From Acidobacteriaceae bacterium (GTDB lineage: Bacteria; Acidobacteriota; Terriglobia; Terriglobales; Acidobacteriaceae), in the NCBI GenBank assembly GCA_030038435.1, contig JASHOY010000192.1, positions 1 through 57,186 on the forward strand: 57,186 nucleotides of DNA, read 5' to 3'. The notes below the pieces were generated by a model. The model was given only the letters and a program-made list of their open reading frames with translations, was not told the origin of the DNA and did not search any database. Of the stretch, positions 32,227-42,733 are shown piece after piece (within the stretch, counting starts at the first letter, position 1; every line of letters begins with the position of its first letter). Position numbers and translations under genes: made by a program.

Positions 32227-35200
32227 GAATTCCTCCACTCTGTGCCCAACGCAGCGAGAATTGCCGGGAGGTTTGAGTCAAGGTGATGCGGGTCCAGCAG
32301 TTCGTTGTGTGGGCCCAGGGCCTGCCGGGACCGAAAGGATCGCGTGCTCGCTGCACGCCATTTCTCGATTAAATCCTGATCAGGAGGCTCGGCCAGCAGC
32401 AGTTCGATTTCGGCATTCACGGTCTCTCTACACCGCACATTTGCGAGAAATGTTCCATAGGCCCGGACCCGCTTGATGAGCCGATCCTTTTCGTCTTCGC
32501 GCGTCAGATAACCGTGCAATCTCGGGTCGGCCAGGCACTCACTGACCGTCGACTCGATTTCAGCAGGGCTGTAGTAGTTGGGCGAAGTGGGTCTGTCGGC
32601 ATCCAGAAGTACCAGTTTGTCCACCGAACCGCCGCGCGATTCGATCTCCTGCGCCACCAGGAATGCCAGCGCTCCGCCGGCGGAGTATCCGCACAGGCGC
32701 GCGGCTTTTCCCTCTGTAATCTGTTGGATCGTTTCGGCGTATTGCGCAACCCGTCCGGCACCTTCGATGAAATCGAATCCGTATATCGTGTACTCTCTTA
32801 CCCGCCGGGCGAGCGATGCGAAGCTCCAGGCGAAACCGGTGATTGGGGGAAAGCAAAACAGTGCGGGCGCGCCGGAGAGATTGAGCCGGGTTACGTAGGA
32901 TGGTACCGCCGCTCCGCGCCTGGAAAGAAATAACGCCTGTTCCTCGATGGTTTGTGACAAGTAGATCTCCGCAATCGGAAGTGCGAGGCCCATGTCCCGG
33001 CTCACCTGCATGGAAAGCGTAACTGTTTTCAGGCTGTGACCGCCGATTCGAAAGAAATTATCGGTTACGCCGACATTGGACACTCCCAACACATCCTGCC
33101 AGATCCTCAGCAACTGTCCTTCGATCTCGCTTCGCGGCGCCACGTGCTTGACGCCGTCTTCGACGCTGCGCATCGCCGCCAGCGCCTTGCGATCCACTTT
33201 GCCGTGACTATTGTGCGGAAGCCGCTCTACGGAGAAGAATTGAGAAGGAATCATGTAGTCCGGCAGCACGCGTTCCAACTGATCCCGCAGCCAGTCGGCG
33301 CGCACCGCCGCCGGGCCGGCAACGTAGGCGCAAAGGAGTGGCGCTCCCGAGGAGTCCTCGCAGATGTCCACGGCGGCTTCGCGAACGCCGTCAAGACACT
33401 GCAACTGCGCCTCGATCTCTCCCGGCTCCGTCCTATGACCACGAATCTTAATCTGCCGGTCAGCGCGGCCCGCAAACACGATATCGCCGGAATCCAACTC
33501 ACGAGCCAGATCGCCGGTGCGATAGATTCGCTCTCCCCGGCGGAGAGGATGGGCCACGAACTTGCGGCTGGTAAGATCGCTGTCGCCTAAATAGCCTCGC
33601 GCCAGCCCGACCCCGGCCATGCATAGCTCACCAACCACGCCGGGCGGCTCCAGATGACCGCCGGAATCCATGATGAAGCATTCCATGTTGTGAATGGGCC
33701 GTCCAATGGGCGGGGGCTGTAACGACGCGATTTCGGCTTTTGTCACTTCGTGACAGAGTGCAATGTCGGTGCATTCGGTGGGACCGTATATGTTTGTCAA
33801 CCGGCAGCGACAGTCGGGAGAGAGCAGCCAGGGAGCAAGTTTGGAAAGATCCATGGGTTCGCCGCCCAGAGCCAGGCACCGTACCGAAGCCAGCTCGGCG
33901 TATCCCGACGGCGCCGCCAGTTCCAATACTGGATACAGCACGCTGGGTACGCCCGGATTGATGACCTCGACCCGATTGCGTCGAATGCATTCCAGCAATC
34001 GTGCCGGGTCAAACGGTCCTTCCTCCAGAAGCACCACCGTCCCGCCGGCGATAAGCGGCGCCAGGAAGTTTTTGATGGAGGCATCAAAGCTGATGGGAAT
34101 TGTCTGAATCACCGCTGTGCCTTCTCCAATGCCGGCAAACTCGCGATACCAGCAACAGAGATTTACAAGCGACCGCATCTCGACCTCGACTCCTTTGGGC
34201 TGTCCCGTTGAACCGGATGTGAAAATGACGTAGGCAACGTCATCTGGCGACAGGGCCGAAGAAAAGGCCTGGCACGAAGTTGCAGTCAAATCGCCGCGGT
34301 CCAATATCTCTTTCGCGCGCGCCCGCTCACTGGGCGGGAAGGGCAGCCCGGTTCTATCCACTCTGAGAATGGCGTCGAAGCTGTAATGAGTGAGCTCGTT
34401 GTCCGCCCCGCCGCGGATATCGGAGAACTCAATGGACGAGATTTCCGGGAAGGCGCTACAGAGCCACTCGATCATGGCGCGGGAAACGAAAAGTCCTTCG
34501 ACGTCGCGAGCCGCCCGGTCACGCCGGTCCAGGTCCCACAGGCTGCCCAAAAAGATGAATCCCTGACTGCCCAATCGCCCGATCGACCGGTGGATCACCT
34601 GACGCAGGTAGTTCGGCCCGGGAAAACTTTGCGCCACGCTGTTCAGAATCACGGCGTCGAAGCCGTCGCCGGCCAGCTCGATTTCGTCCGCCGCCATTTG
34701 CCGCAGATCAACATTCTTCAGTTCCAAGGCCGCACATTCGCGCCTGGTCCATTGCAAAGCGCCGCCAGACAGATCTGTCCCGCAGTAATGCGCGACTGCG
34801 GGCGCAAGACGGAGCAGGGTGATCCCGCTGCCGCAACCGATCTCGAGCACGCGGCTATCCGGACGCAACATGGGCAGGATTTTTTCCGCTGCGTTTTCGG
34901 CATACTCGCTCATCAGGCTGCGAGACAGCCATTGTCCGGTGAAAGCGCTCTTCCATCCTCCCGCCGCGATGCGATCGGTTGCGGATTCGGCGATATGGTC
35001 CCATAACTGCTCGCTCATGCGCCCGCCTGCCGGCTCTACTTCTTCACGCCAGTCTTCCGAGTCCGCGCAGATCAGCACCGCAATCGACCGGGTTTCCCAT
35101 AGCAGCGCCTGTGCTTGCGGCAAATAACGTGCTTGCGTGAGTAATACCCGAACCGGCGCCTGCCGGACAATCGCTTGAATGCGCTCGTGTGGCAATGCCG

Positions 35201-35528
35201 GGTTCGCCGGAACATAGGCGCTTCCCGACTTCAGAACGCCGAGCAGCGCCGCCAACAGGTTCCAATCCCGGTCGAGCATCACTGCGACGTAGCTGCCTGG
35301 ACCAGCACCTTTGGCGGCCAGCAGGCGCGCGTAACGATTCGACTCCTCATCCAGTTCCCGATAGGAAAACGCCCGTTCGCCGATTCTCACCGCTGTCGCG
35401 TCGCCGCGGCGCGCCGCATGCTCCGCGAACATCTCCACAATGGAAAGGTGCAGTGGGTGATCGCGACGGGAATCCTCGAACCGGTCTGCGTTCGGGGCCA
35501 AATCGAAATGAAGCTCCGAGATCCTCAC
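32223..35528 (-). CDS. NRPS module 2: adenylation domain interrupted by a methyltransferase, PCP, thioesterase
   Basis: A 1101-residue NRPS. GTG 35528 is the start; it overlaps the NRPS 1 stop (GTGA), with AGGAGG nine bases before. The A domain begins at about residue 25 (FSYRELDEESNRYARLL, LLGVLKSGSAYVP). From about 172 to 392 it is interrupted by a class I methyltransferase (VLEIGCGSG at 227-235). It resumes with core motif A3 (FTSGSTGQPKG, 436-446) and continues through YGPTE and RTGDLARE to HGKVDR (~780). The PCP Ser is near 832 (GGHSL) and the thioesterase nucleophile near 939 (GYSAGG). It condenses with the C domain of NRPS 1 and releases the product. Side-chain methylation is suspected from insertions at this position in other NRPSs; the target is not proven. 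Confidence 0.88.
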   Translation of the reverse strand: MRISELHFDLAPNADRFEDSRRDHPLHLSIVEMFAEHAARRGDATAVRIGERAFSYRELDEESNRYARLLAAKGAGPGSYVAVMLDRDWNLLAALLGVLKSGSAYVPANPALPHERIQAIVRQAPVRVLLTQARYLPQAQALLWETRSIAVLICADSEDWREEVEPAGGRMSEQLWDHIAESATDRIAAGGWKSAFTGQWLSRSLMSEYAENAAEKILPMLRPDSRVLEIGCGSGITLLRLAPAVAHYCGTDLSGGALQWTRRECAALELKNVDLRQMAADEIELAGDGFDAVILNSVAQSFPGPNYLRQVIHRSIGRLGSQGFIFLGSLWDLDRRDRAARDVEGLFVSRAMIEWLCSAFPEISSIEFSDIRGGADNELTHYSFDAILRVDRTGLPFPPSERARAKEILDRGDLTATSCQAFSSALSPDDVAYVIFTSGSTGQPKGVEVEMRSLVNLCCWYREFAGIGEGTAVIQTIPISFDASIKNFLAPLIAGGTVVLLEEGPFDPARLLECIRRNRVEVINPGVPSVLYPVLELAAPSGYAELASVRCLALGGEPMDLSKLAPWLLSPDCRCRLTNIYGPTECTDIALCHEVTKAEIASLQPPPIGRPIHNMECFIMDSGGHLEPPGVVGELCMAGVGLARGYLGDSDLTSRKFVAHPLRRGERIYRTGDLARELDSGDIVFAGRADRQIKIRGHRTEPGEIEAQLQCLDGVREAAVDICEDSSGAPLLCAYVAGPAAVRADWLRDQLERVLPDYMIPSQFFSVERLPHNSHGKVDRKALAAMRSVEDGVKHVAPRSEIEGQLLRIWQDVLGVSNVGVTDNFFRIGGHSLKTVTLSMQVSRDMGLALPIAEIYLSQTIEEQALFLSRRGAAVPSYVTRLNLSGAPALFCFPPITGFAWSFASLARRVREYTIYGFDFIEGAGRVAQYAETIQQITEGKAARLCGYSAGGALAFLVAQEIESRGGSVDKLVLLDADRPTSPNYYSPAEIESTVSECLADPRLHGYLTREDEKDRLIKRVRAYGTFLANVRCRETVNAEIELLLAEPPDQDLIEKWRAASTRSFRSRQALGPHNELLDPHHLDSNLPAILAALGTEWRNS

Positions 35529-38500
35529 CAGATACTGCCTCCTACGGCCCTTGCCACGTTGGTCAGAAAGTCCAGGTATCGGAGGATGGTCGCCCGGCGG
35601 AAAAGGCGCGTATCGTATTCCAACATCCACCGCACTTCGGTCCCCATATCCCAAACGAACAGCGTCAGATCAAACTTCGAGGTTTCGAATGCATGTCTCT
35701 CCAGCCGGGAGGGGTGAAGAATAGGCCGTGCAATCGGAGCCGGGGCATCGGCAAGATTCAGATCAGAAAAATTCTGGAACGCGTACACCACGTTGAACAG
35801 CGGTTGCGAAACTCCCCTCCGCTCGACGGCAAGATCGCGAATGAGAAGGTCGACTGGATAGTCCTGATGGTCAAAGGCGCCGTATGCAGTGCGGATCACT
35901 CCGTCCAGCGTTTCCTCCAGGGATGGATCTTCGGAAAATACTGCCCGGATGGCGACCAGGTTTACAAAAAATCCAATCACTTGCTCCAGATCGCTGTGCG
36001 TCCGGTTTGCAACCCCCAGCCCCACACAGAAGTCGGTCTGTTTCGTCAGGCGATAAAGGAAGATCTGATATACCGCCAGCATCACCAGGGACAAGGTTGT
36101 CTGGCGCTGAATGGCGACGCCTCTGAGCATTTGCGACACATCGTGGGGCACGACCATCTCTGCCGACGCCCCCTCAAATCTGCCGCCAACCTCGGCGCGG
36201 AAGTCATAGGGCAGATTGAGGTGCGTGGGAACATCGCGCATTTGCTCGATCCAATATTTCCTCTCGCGCTCAAAGTTTCGGGCGTTATGCCATTGCGAGT
36301 AGTCGCGATAGCGAACCCGCAGCGGGGGCAATGAAATCTCCTCCCCGGCATCGTAGAGCGCACTGAGCTCCCGAAACAGCACGGTCAGAGACCATCCGTC
36401 CGCGATGATGTGGTGCAATGCAAGCAGGAGTATGCTGCGCTCTTCGCTTATCCGAACCACGCTGGCGCGCATCAATGGAGCTCTGTCGAGGACAAACGGC
36501 AGGGCGGCATCTTCTTCCGCGAGTGATTGCGTTTTTGCTTCCGGATTCGCGAAGCCCCTGAGATCCACGACGTCGACGCTGAACTCAAGCGACGGCTCGA
36601 TGAATTGCCGCGGCTCAAATTCTACGAGCCGGAATGACGTTCGCAATGACTCATGTCTCTGAATCAGCATGCGGAAGGCGTGGTTCAGCCGCTCGACATC
36701 CACTTCCCCGTCTACGCCAAATATCATCGGGATGTTGTACGCCGAGTCGCCACCTTCCAAATGATTCAAAAGCCAAATCCGCTTCTGCGCGTGGGATAAT
36801 TCGTAATTCGCGCGGTCCTCGGCCTTCATGGTCGGAGAGCTTTCCGGGGTCGCCTGTCTCAGGTGCCTGGCCAAGCCGAGAACCGTCGGCTGCTCCATGA
36901 ATTCGCGGAAGGCGACCCGTACGCCGAAGCGCTGCCAGATTCGTGCCAGCAGTTGCGCCGCCTTCAAACTGTGCCCGCCGAGCCTGAAAAAGTTGTCGGC
37001 GACCCCGATTTCATCCTGCCCCAGAACCGAGCCGAACTCACGCGCCAGTTCTCTTTCCAAATCGTCAGATGGAGATCCCAGGGGCGCGGTTCGATGCTGG
37101 ACCACGGATACTTCCCGCAAGGCCAAGCGATCGATTTTGCCGTTGGTTGTCAGCGGCAACGAATGGCGCCACACGAAGTCGAATGGCAGCATCCATTGCG
37201 GTAGCCTCTTGGCCAGTGCAGCGCGAAGTGCTTCCGGATCGAGCGGTGCGGCCGATTCGTAAAACGCCGTCAGCATCACATCGGCGCTGGAATCGCCCCC
37301 CGCCACCGCGACCGCGCGCCGGACGCCGGCAACGTGTTCCAGGTGCGTACCAATTTCATCCAGTTCTACGCGGTAACCGCGAATCTTCACCTGATGGTCT
37401 TGACGTCCGTGAAATTCGAGGTAACCGTCCGGCCGCCAGCGCCCCCAGTCGCCGGTGCGATACATGCGCTCATCCGCACGGAACGGGTGGGGTACAAAAC
37501 GCTGCGCCGTCAGCCCGGCATCGTTCAGGTAACCGCGCGCCAGGCCCTTTCCCGCCACGCAAATCTCTCCTAATGCACCCTCTGTCGCGCAGCGCATTTG
37601 CGGGTCGAGAACCAGAACTTCGGTTCCCGGTACAGGTTTGCCGATGGGAATCGAAGTCTGGCGCATATCGAACGCGGCGGTCACGTCGAAATACGTGCTG
37701 TCCACACAGTTCTCGGTGGGGCCATACATGTTCGTGATCACTACGCCATTGGCGCGCGGGTTTTCGAAAAATCGCCTGATGCCGGCGAGCGGGGCAGCCT
37801 CACCGCCGGTCACAATCCGGCGCAGCGACAAGGGCATGCGTTCCGCCAGTCCCACATCGATCAGCGTCGCCAGCAGCGGCGACACTACATTGCAGTGTGT
37901 AATCTCGTGTTCATTGAGGAAGTCGATAAATGCGGCCGGATCGCGCGAAACATCGCTGGAGGTTACGAATAAAGTCGCTCCGTTCGCCAGGCATGAGAAG
38001 ACCTGCTGCGCAGCGGCATCAAAGACAAACGACGCCGACAACGCCTCGCGCACGCAGTCTCCGCCCTCTGCATAAAGGATCGGCTCCAGAGACTCAATCA
38101 GGTTGCTGATACTCCGATGTTCCATCAGCACGCCCTTCGGAGCGCCCGTCGATCCCGACGTGTAGAAGATATAAACGAGATCACGGGGCGATAATTGCCG
38201 CTCTGGCCGCTGCGCCGTGGGCCGGATATCTTCTACGAAGCACAGAGGAACCTCCTCGGTTCCGGCATACGAGCCATGCGCCGGATGCCGCGAGGTCAGC
38301 ACGGCGCGGCACTGGCTGTCGCCGAGGATCATTCGTATGCGATCGGATGGGTAGGTCGGGTCGATGGGAACGAAACACCCCCCACTCTTCATTACTCCGA
38401 GCATCGCGGCAATAACCTGATGGCCTCGTTCCATAAGAATCGCCACCGGCTTGTCGGCTCCAACGCCGTACTCCTCCGACAGCCGCCATGCAATGCCGTT

Positions 38501-38644
38501 CGCCGTTGCATCCAGCGATGCGCGCGTGAGCCGTATGTCACCAAATCTGACGGCGATGGAATCGGGTTCCATCTCCGCCCGGCGTTCGATCCCATCCAAC
38601 ACCGTCTCCACCCCGGAGTCCGCATACCTGGCAGGCGCGCTCAA
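35525..38644 (-). CDS. NRPS module 1: adenylation, PCP, condensation
   Basis: A 1039-residue NRPS. TTG 38644 is chosen: it overlaps the carbamoyltransferase stop (TTGA) and GGAGG ends 5 bp before. The A domain (about residues 10-505) has YTSGSTGAPKG (core A3), YGPTEN, YRTGDWGRW and NGKIDR. The PCP follows, with its Ser in GGHSLK near 559. The condensation domain starts near 613 (LSHAQKRIWLL) and has HHIIADG at 744-750. Residues lining the A pocket, read by alignment to PheA, give DAQNVGMVD-K, somewhat like Gln/Glu-type codes. The domain order A-PCP-C means this protein loads the first residue and carries the condensation domain for module 2. Confidence 0.88.
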   Translation of the reverse strand: MSAPARYADSGVETVLDGIERRAEMEPDSIAVRFGDIRLTRASLDATANGIAWRLSEEYGVGADKPVAILMERGHQVIAAMLGVMKSGGCFVPIDPTYPSDRIRMILGDSQCRAVLTSRHPAHGSYAGTEEVPLCFVEDIRPTAQRPERQLSPRDLVYIFYTSGSTGAPKGVLMEHRSISNLIESLEPILYAEGGDCVREALSASFVFDAAAQQVFSCLANGATLFVTSSDVSRDPAAFIDFLNEHEITHCNVVSPLLATLIDVGLAERMPLSLRRIVTGGEAAPLAGIRRFFENPRANGVVITNMYGPTENCVDSTYFDVTAAFDMRQTSIPIGKPVPGTEVLVLDPQMRCATEGALGEICVAGKGLARGYLNDAGLTAQRFVPHPFRADERMYRTGDWGRWRPDGYLEFHGRQDHQVKIRGYRVELDEIGTHLEHVAGVRRAVAVAGGDSSADVMLTAFYESAAPLDPEALRAALAKRLPQWMLPFDFVWRHSLPLTTNGKIDRLALREVSVVQHRTAPLGSPSDDLERELAREFGSVLGQDEIGVADNFFRLGGHSLKAAQLLARIWQRFGVRVAFREFMEQPTVLGLARHLRQATPESSPTMKAEDRANYELSHAQKRIWLLNHLEGGDSAYNIPMIFGVDGEVDVERLNHAFRMLIQRHESLRTSFRLVEFEPRQFIEPSLEFSVDVVDLRGFANPEAKTQSLAEEDAALPFVLDRAPLMRASVVRISEERSILLLALHHIIADGWSLTVLFRELSALYDAGEEISLPPLRVRYRDYSQWHNARNFERERKYWIEQMRDVPTHLNLPYDFRAEVGGRFEGASAEMVVPHDVSQMLRGVAIQRQTTLSLVMLAVYQIFLYRLTKQTDFCVGLGVANRTHSDLEQVIGFFVNLVAIRAVFSEDPSLEETLDGVIRTAYGAFDHQDYPVDLLIRDLAVERRGVSQPLFNVVYAFQNFSDLNLADAPAPIARPILHPSRLERHAFETSKFDLTLFVWDMGTEVRWMLEYDTRLFRRATILRYLDFLTNVARAVGGSIW

Positions 38645-40200
38645 CCGTCCCTCCGGTAAACCCGATCTTGAACCACGAAGAAATTGATACCCGACCCGTG
38701 GGTGAACTCGCAAAGGTCGCTCAGCCGGTTGATGAAGCCGCGGCCTTTGAAATTCAGTGAGGTGTTACAAAGAACACCGTAGCCAGTCAGCCGCTTAAAC
38801 GCACGCAGCAGCGAATAGAGCCGAGGGTTCTGTTTCTCATTCACAGACTGCACGCGGGCGCTGCCGTCTACGTGCGTGACCGCGCCCAGGGCACCATTCC
38901 GCACGTTGTTGAAGAAAAGCATGTACGGGTCGGGACGCCCGCATTCGAAGTGGACATCTAAATCCTCTTCCAGGCACACCGGCGCCACCGGCCGATAATT
39001 TTCCCGCCCCTTGATGTGGTTCAGCCGGTCGCGCATGGAAGAGTGGAAGGGCGCCGCAAGCAAGGACCGATTCCCGAGAGCGCGGGGACCCATTTCGCAT
39101 CGCCCCTGCACCCATCCGACCACGGCTCCGTCCGCCAATTCCCCGGCAATTTGATCGATATCGAGAGGTGACAAGTCGAATCCGTGCGACGCAAAATCGC
39201 ATTCAAATTCCTGTCCTGCGTAAACGTCCCACTCGATTTTGGCGTTTCCGGTGTAATACCACTGCGCGTCGATGGCGGTGCCCACGGCTGAGCCTGAATC
39301 GTTAGTGCAAGGCGGCACAAACACGTCGCTGAACAACCCGCAATCCCGCCATTTGCTGTTCCATTCACAGTTGAGGCCACAGCCTCCGGCGATAAGTAGA
39401 GGCAGCCCCGGCCGTATATGTTGGCGCGCGAACTGGTAAAACCGGTCAAAGATAGCATTGGAGAACTTCCCCGCCATGTTCTTGAAGGCCTCAGACTCCA
39501 CGCCGCAGTCGTAGAGGTGCGACCATTTCAATTCGGCTTTGGCGGTGCTCAACAGGATGCCGTCTTTGGCCAGCAGGTAATCGGAAAGCGCCTGCTCGCT
39601 CTCCGACATGGGGCTGCGATCAGAAAAAGCGGCCAGGGCCATCAGCTTTCCCGCATCGCCAAACCGAAAATGTCCTTTCAGATTTGGAAAGGAGGGATCC
39701 GCGATGGTAAACAGGTACGAATACTTATTCCCCGGATCGGTAAGCACGTGGCCTAACGGGGAAAAATTGACTCGCTCATCGCAATAGTAAAAGTCACCTA
39801 TATTGCCTTCCCAGACCAGCACATAACAAGGTTCAAATTGAGGAAATGGCGACAGTCCGTAGGCACACATCAGATGCGACCGCTCATGGCTCGACGAGAA
39901 ATACCTGACCCGCTTGCCCATGAAGTTCCGCTCTTCGGAGCGGATCAGCTCCGCACCCGCTCCGAAATAGCCGGCCTCGCAGGGGCGCTCCACGGAATGC
40001 CACCCCTTCACCCATCCGCTGACAGCAACGACGTCGGGAATGCATTCCAGCCGCTCAGCGGCGTTCATGAGCGTGGTCGGCGTGACGTATTCATACCGCG
40101 GAAATGAATCCTTCTCCGCCTCGACTGAAAACAGTAGAGAGGAATTGCGAACGGCCGCGACCTGGCCGTCATGACCCGGTTTGAACGACAGGATGTCCAT
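38641..40200 (-). CDS. O-carbamoyltransferase, NodU/CmcH/TobZ family
   Basis: A 519-residue enzyme of the carbamoyltransferase family, which activates carbamoyl phosphate to a carbamoyl-adenylate and moves it to a hydroxyl of antibiotics or Nod factors. The N-terminal part has FKPGHDGQVAAV and the His-rich SSHERSHLMCAYGLSPF, the C-terminal YrdC-like part the signature QGRCEMGPRALGNRSLLAAPF, plus CNTSLNFKGRGFI near the end. Good GAGGTG lies before ATG 40200. It is the second gene of the operon; its stop overlaps the NRPS 1 start. The acceptor is probably a hydroxyl on the peptide, perhaps the one made by the oxygenase gene, or a free hydroxylated amino acid. Confidence 0.87.
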   Translation of the reverse strand: MDILSFKPGHDGQVAAVRNSSLLFSVEAEKDSFPRYEYVTPTTLMNAAERLECIPDVVAVSGWVKGWHSVERPCEAGYFGAGAELIRSEERNFMGKRVRYFSSSHERSHLMCAYGLSPFPQFEPCYVLVWEGNIGDFYYCDERVNFSPLGHVLTDPGNKYSYLFTIADPSFPNLKGHFRFGDAGKLMALAAFSDRSPMSESEQALSDYLLAKDGILLSTAKAELKWSHLYDCGVESEAFKNMAGKFSNAIFDRFYQFARQHIRPGLPLLIAGGCGLNCEWNSKWRDCGLFSDVFVPPCTNDSGSAVGTAIDAQWYYTGNAKIEWDVYAGQEFECDFASHGFDLSPLDIDQIAGELADGAVVGWVQGRCEMGPRALGNRSLLAAPFHSSMRDRLNHIKGRENYRPVAPVCLEEDLDVHFECGRPDPYMLFFNNVRNGALGAVTHVDGSARVQSVNEKQNPRLYSLLRAFKRLTGYGVLCNTSLNFKGRGFINRLSDLCEFTHGSGINFFVVQDRVYRRDG

Positions 40201-40224
40201 CCCGCACCTCGAAGGGGAACCGCT

Positions 40225-40851
40225 TCACCGGGCGGCCATGGCCGCGCTCAGAGATTCTTCATTCAGGGAAAAAATTGTCATTGCGCACTTTACGAGGGAA
40301 TCGGAACAACTCGCGCTTCCAAAACTCTGGGGTGGAATTCGACGGGCTGCCAAGGTGCGATATCCCGGCGGCAGTTGCTCCCACCGGCTCAACATGCCAC
40401 AAGACGGATCAGGCGCGGCGTAATAGACATTCCGGATGCCGCTGTTGATCAAAAGAACAGTGCACATTGGACAGCACTCCAGTGAAGAAAACATCGTCAT
40501 GTCGGAGACATCGCCGGAGGTATTCGTGTTCGACTCGTATGCTTCGAGCGCGCGCGCCTCGGCGTGGTAAGCGCCTCGTATGTTCGGTCGGAACGCCTGG
40601 TTGCGGCCCTCCGCGACGACCTCTCCGTCGCGCACAATCACCGCTCCAACACCGAAATTTCCCTCGTTAACGCTTTCCAGGGCCAGGACGCATGTGTACC
40701 AGACCATCAAATCGTGCGGATCAGGGGAAAGCCGCCAATTCCTGAGGCGTTCTCGCCACACTTCCAGTTCGCCGTCGCGCGCTGACCATGACTCCAGGCG
40801 CGCCAGTCCTCGGTCCCAGAGGGTGTGCCCCTCGCTACTTTTAGCCACCAT
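40225..40851 (-). CDS. Zinc-dependent nucleoside/guanine-deaminase-like protein, first gene of the NRPS operon
   Basis: A 208-residue protein of the cytidine-deaminase-like superfamily. The zinc site is seen in HAEARAL (HAE) and ECCPMC, which matches the usual PCxxC except that the first Pro is Cys. Its fold includes VGAVIVRDGEVVAEGRN. Superfamily members deaminate nucleobases, nucleosides or other C-N substrates; in a biosynthetic operon it may deaminate or form part of a heterocyclic building block. ATG 40851 has GGAGG 19 bp before, too far to be ideal. Its stop is 24 bp before the carbamoyltransferase start. The operon promoter should lie upstream of it. Confidence 0.7.
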   Translation of the reverse strand: MVAKSSEGHTLWDRGLARLESWSARDGELEVWRERLRNWRLSPDPHDLMVWYTCVLALESVNEGNFGVGAVIVRDGEVVAEGRNQAFRPNIRGAYHAEARALEAYESNTNTSGDVSDMTMFSSLECCPMCTVLLINSGIRNVYYAAPDPSCGMLSRWEQLPPGYRTLAARRIPPQSFGSASCSDSLVKCAMTIFSLNEESLSAAMAAR

Positions 40852-41259
40852 GGGGAAAGGGTGGGAATCCTCCGGCAGTAAAGATTAAAGTCAATACTCG
40901 TTCGAAATTCTGCAGACTGTCAAGTGCCAGATACGGTTCCGCCTTACGCATTGCCGCGCGCAATGTTGCATGGTTTGTCATTCAAATGGCGGCCCGGCCG
41001 GCTACAGGTGGATTTCCCGAAAGTCCGCGCGGCGCCTGAAGCCTTCCCGAATACGACGGCCCATGCTTCGACTTCGATCGTTGCAGGCAGGGTCCGCACC
41101 AGAAAAACGCGCTCATCGACCTTAATTGAGGCCGCATTCGCTTCGCCGACAAAAAAACGGCGGGATGGTTGAACCACCCCGCCATTTCCTTGAATCGCCA
41201 GGTTGTGAAGAAAGAGGGCGGAGTCATCCGGCGTCTCCGCATCCAAGTCGCCAGCTCCG
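40852..41259. other. Intergenic region of 408 bp before the NRPS operon
   Basis: It holds the rho terminator (listed) at its right end and the start of the biosynthetic operon at the left. A TTGACA hexamer (minus strand, 40918-40923) is followed 21 bp later by TATTGA (40891-40896); the spacing is too long to be convincing. Small frames on both strands here have no recognisable content. Confidence 0.4.
41151..41183 (-). terminator. Intrinsic terminator of rho
   Basis: On the minus strand a 12-bp stem (GGCGGGGTGGTT / AACCATCCCGCC, one G-T type mismatch) with no more than a 2-nt loop is followed by G and seven T. It lies about 75 bp after the rho stop and before the NRPS operon, so readthrough into the cluster should be limited. 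Confidence 0.85.
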
Positions 41260-42510
<1,251 letters not shown>

Positions 42511-42733
42511 GTTCACCTGCGCGAGGCGGGATGTGGTTGAGGAAGTAAGTACTGAAGAGGGAAGAACTCCTGGGAATACTGGACGAGCTCAGAAACCCAG
42601 CCGGCGCAGGCCAGCCTGTAACCGTGACCCGAACTTATTTGGAGAAGCTCAACATCGGAGGAAAGTGAGGCCTCCAGTTCAGAAGGCCCCCGTGGTAGTG
42701 TACCTGTTCAACCCTGTTATATGAAAAACGGTG

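Noticed and set aside
35529..35654. N-terminal extension of NRPS module 2
   Set aside because: It would overlap the condensation domain of NRPS 1; the GTG at 35528 with AGGAGG is better placed.
40891..40923. TTGACA/TATTGA promoter pair for the NRPS operon
   Set aside because: Spacer of 21 bp is too long, so I do not list it as a promoter.
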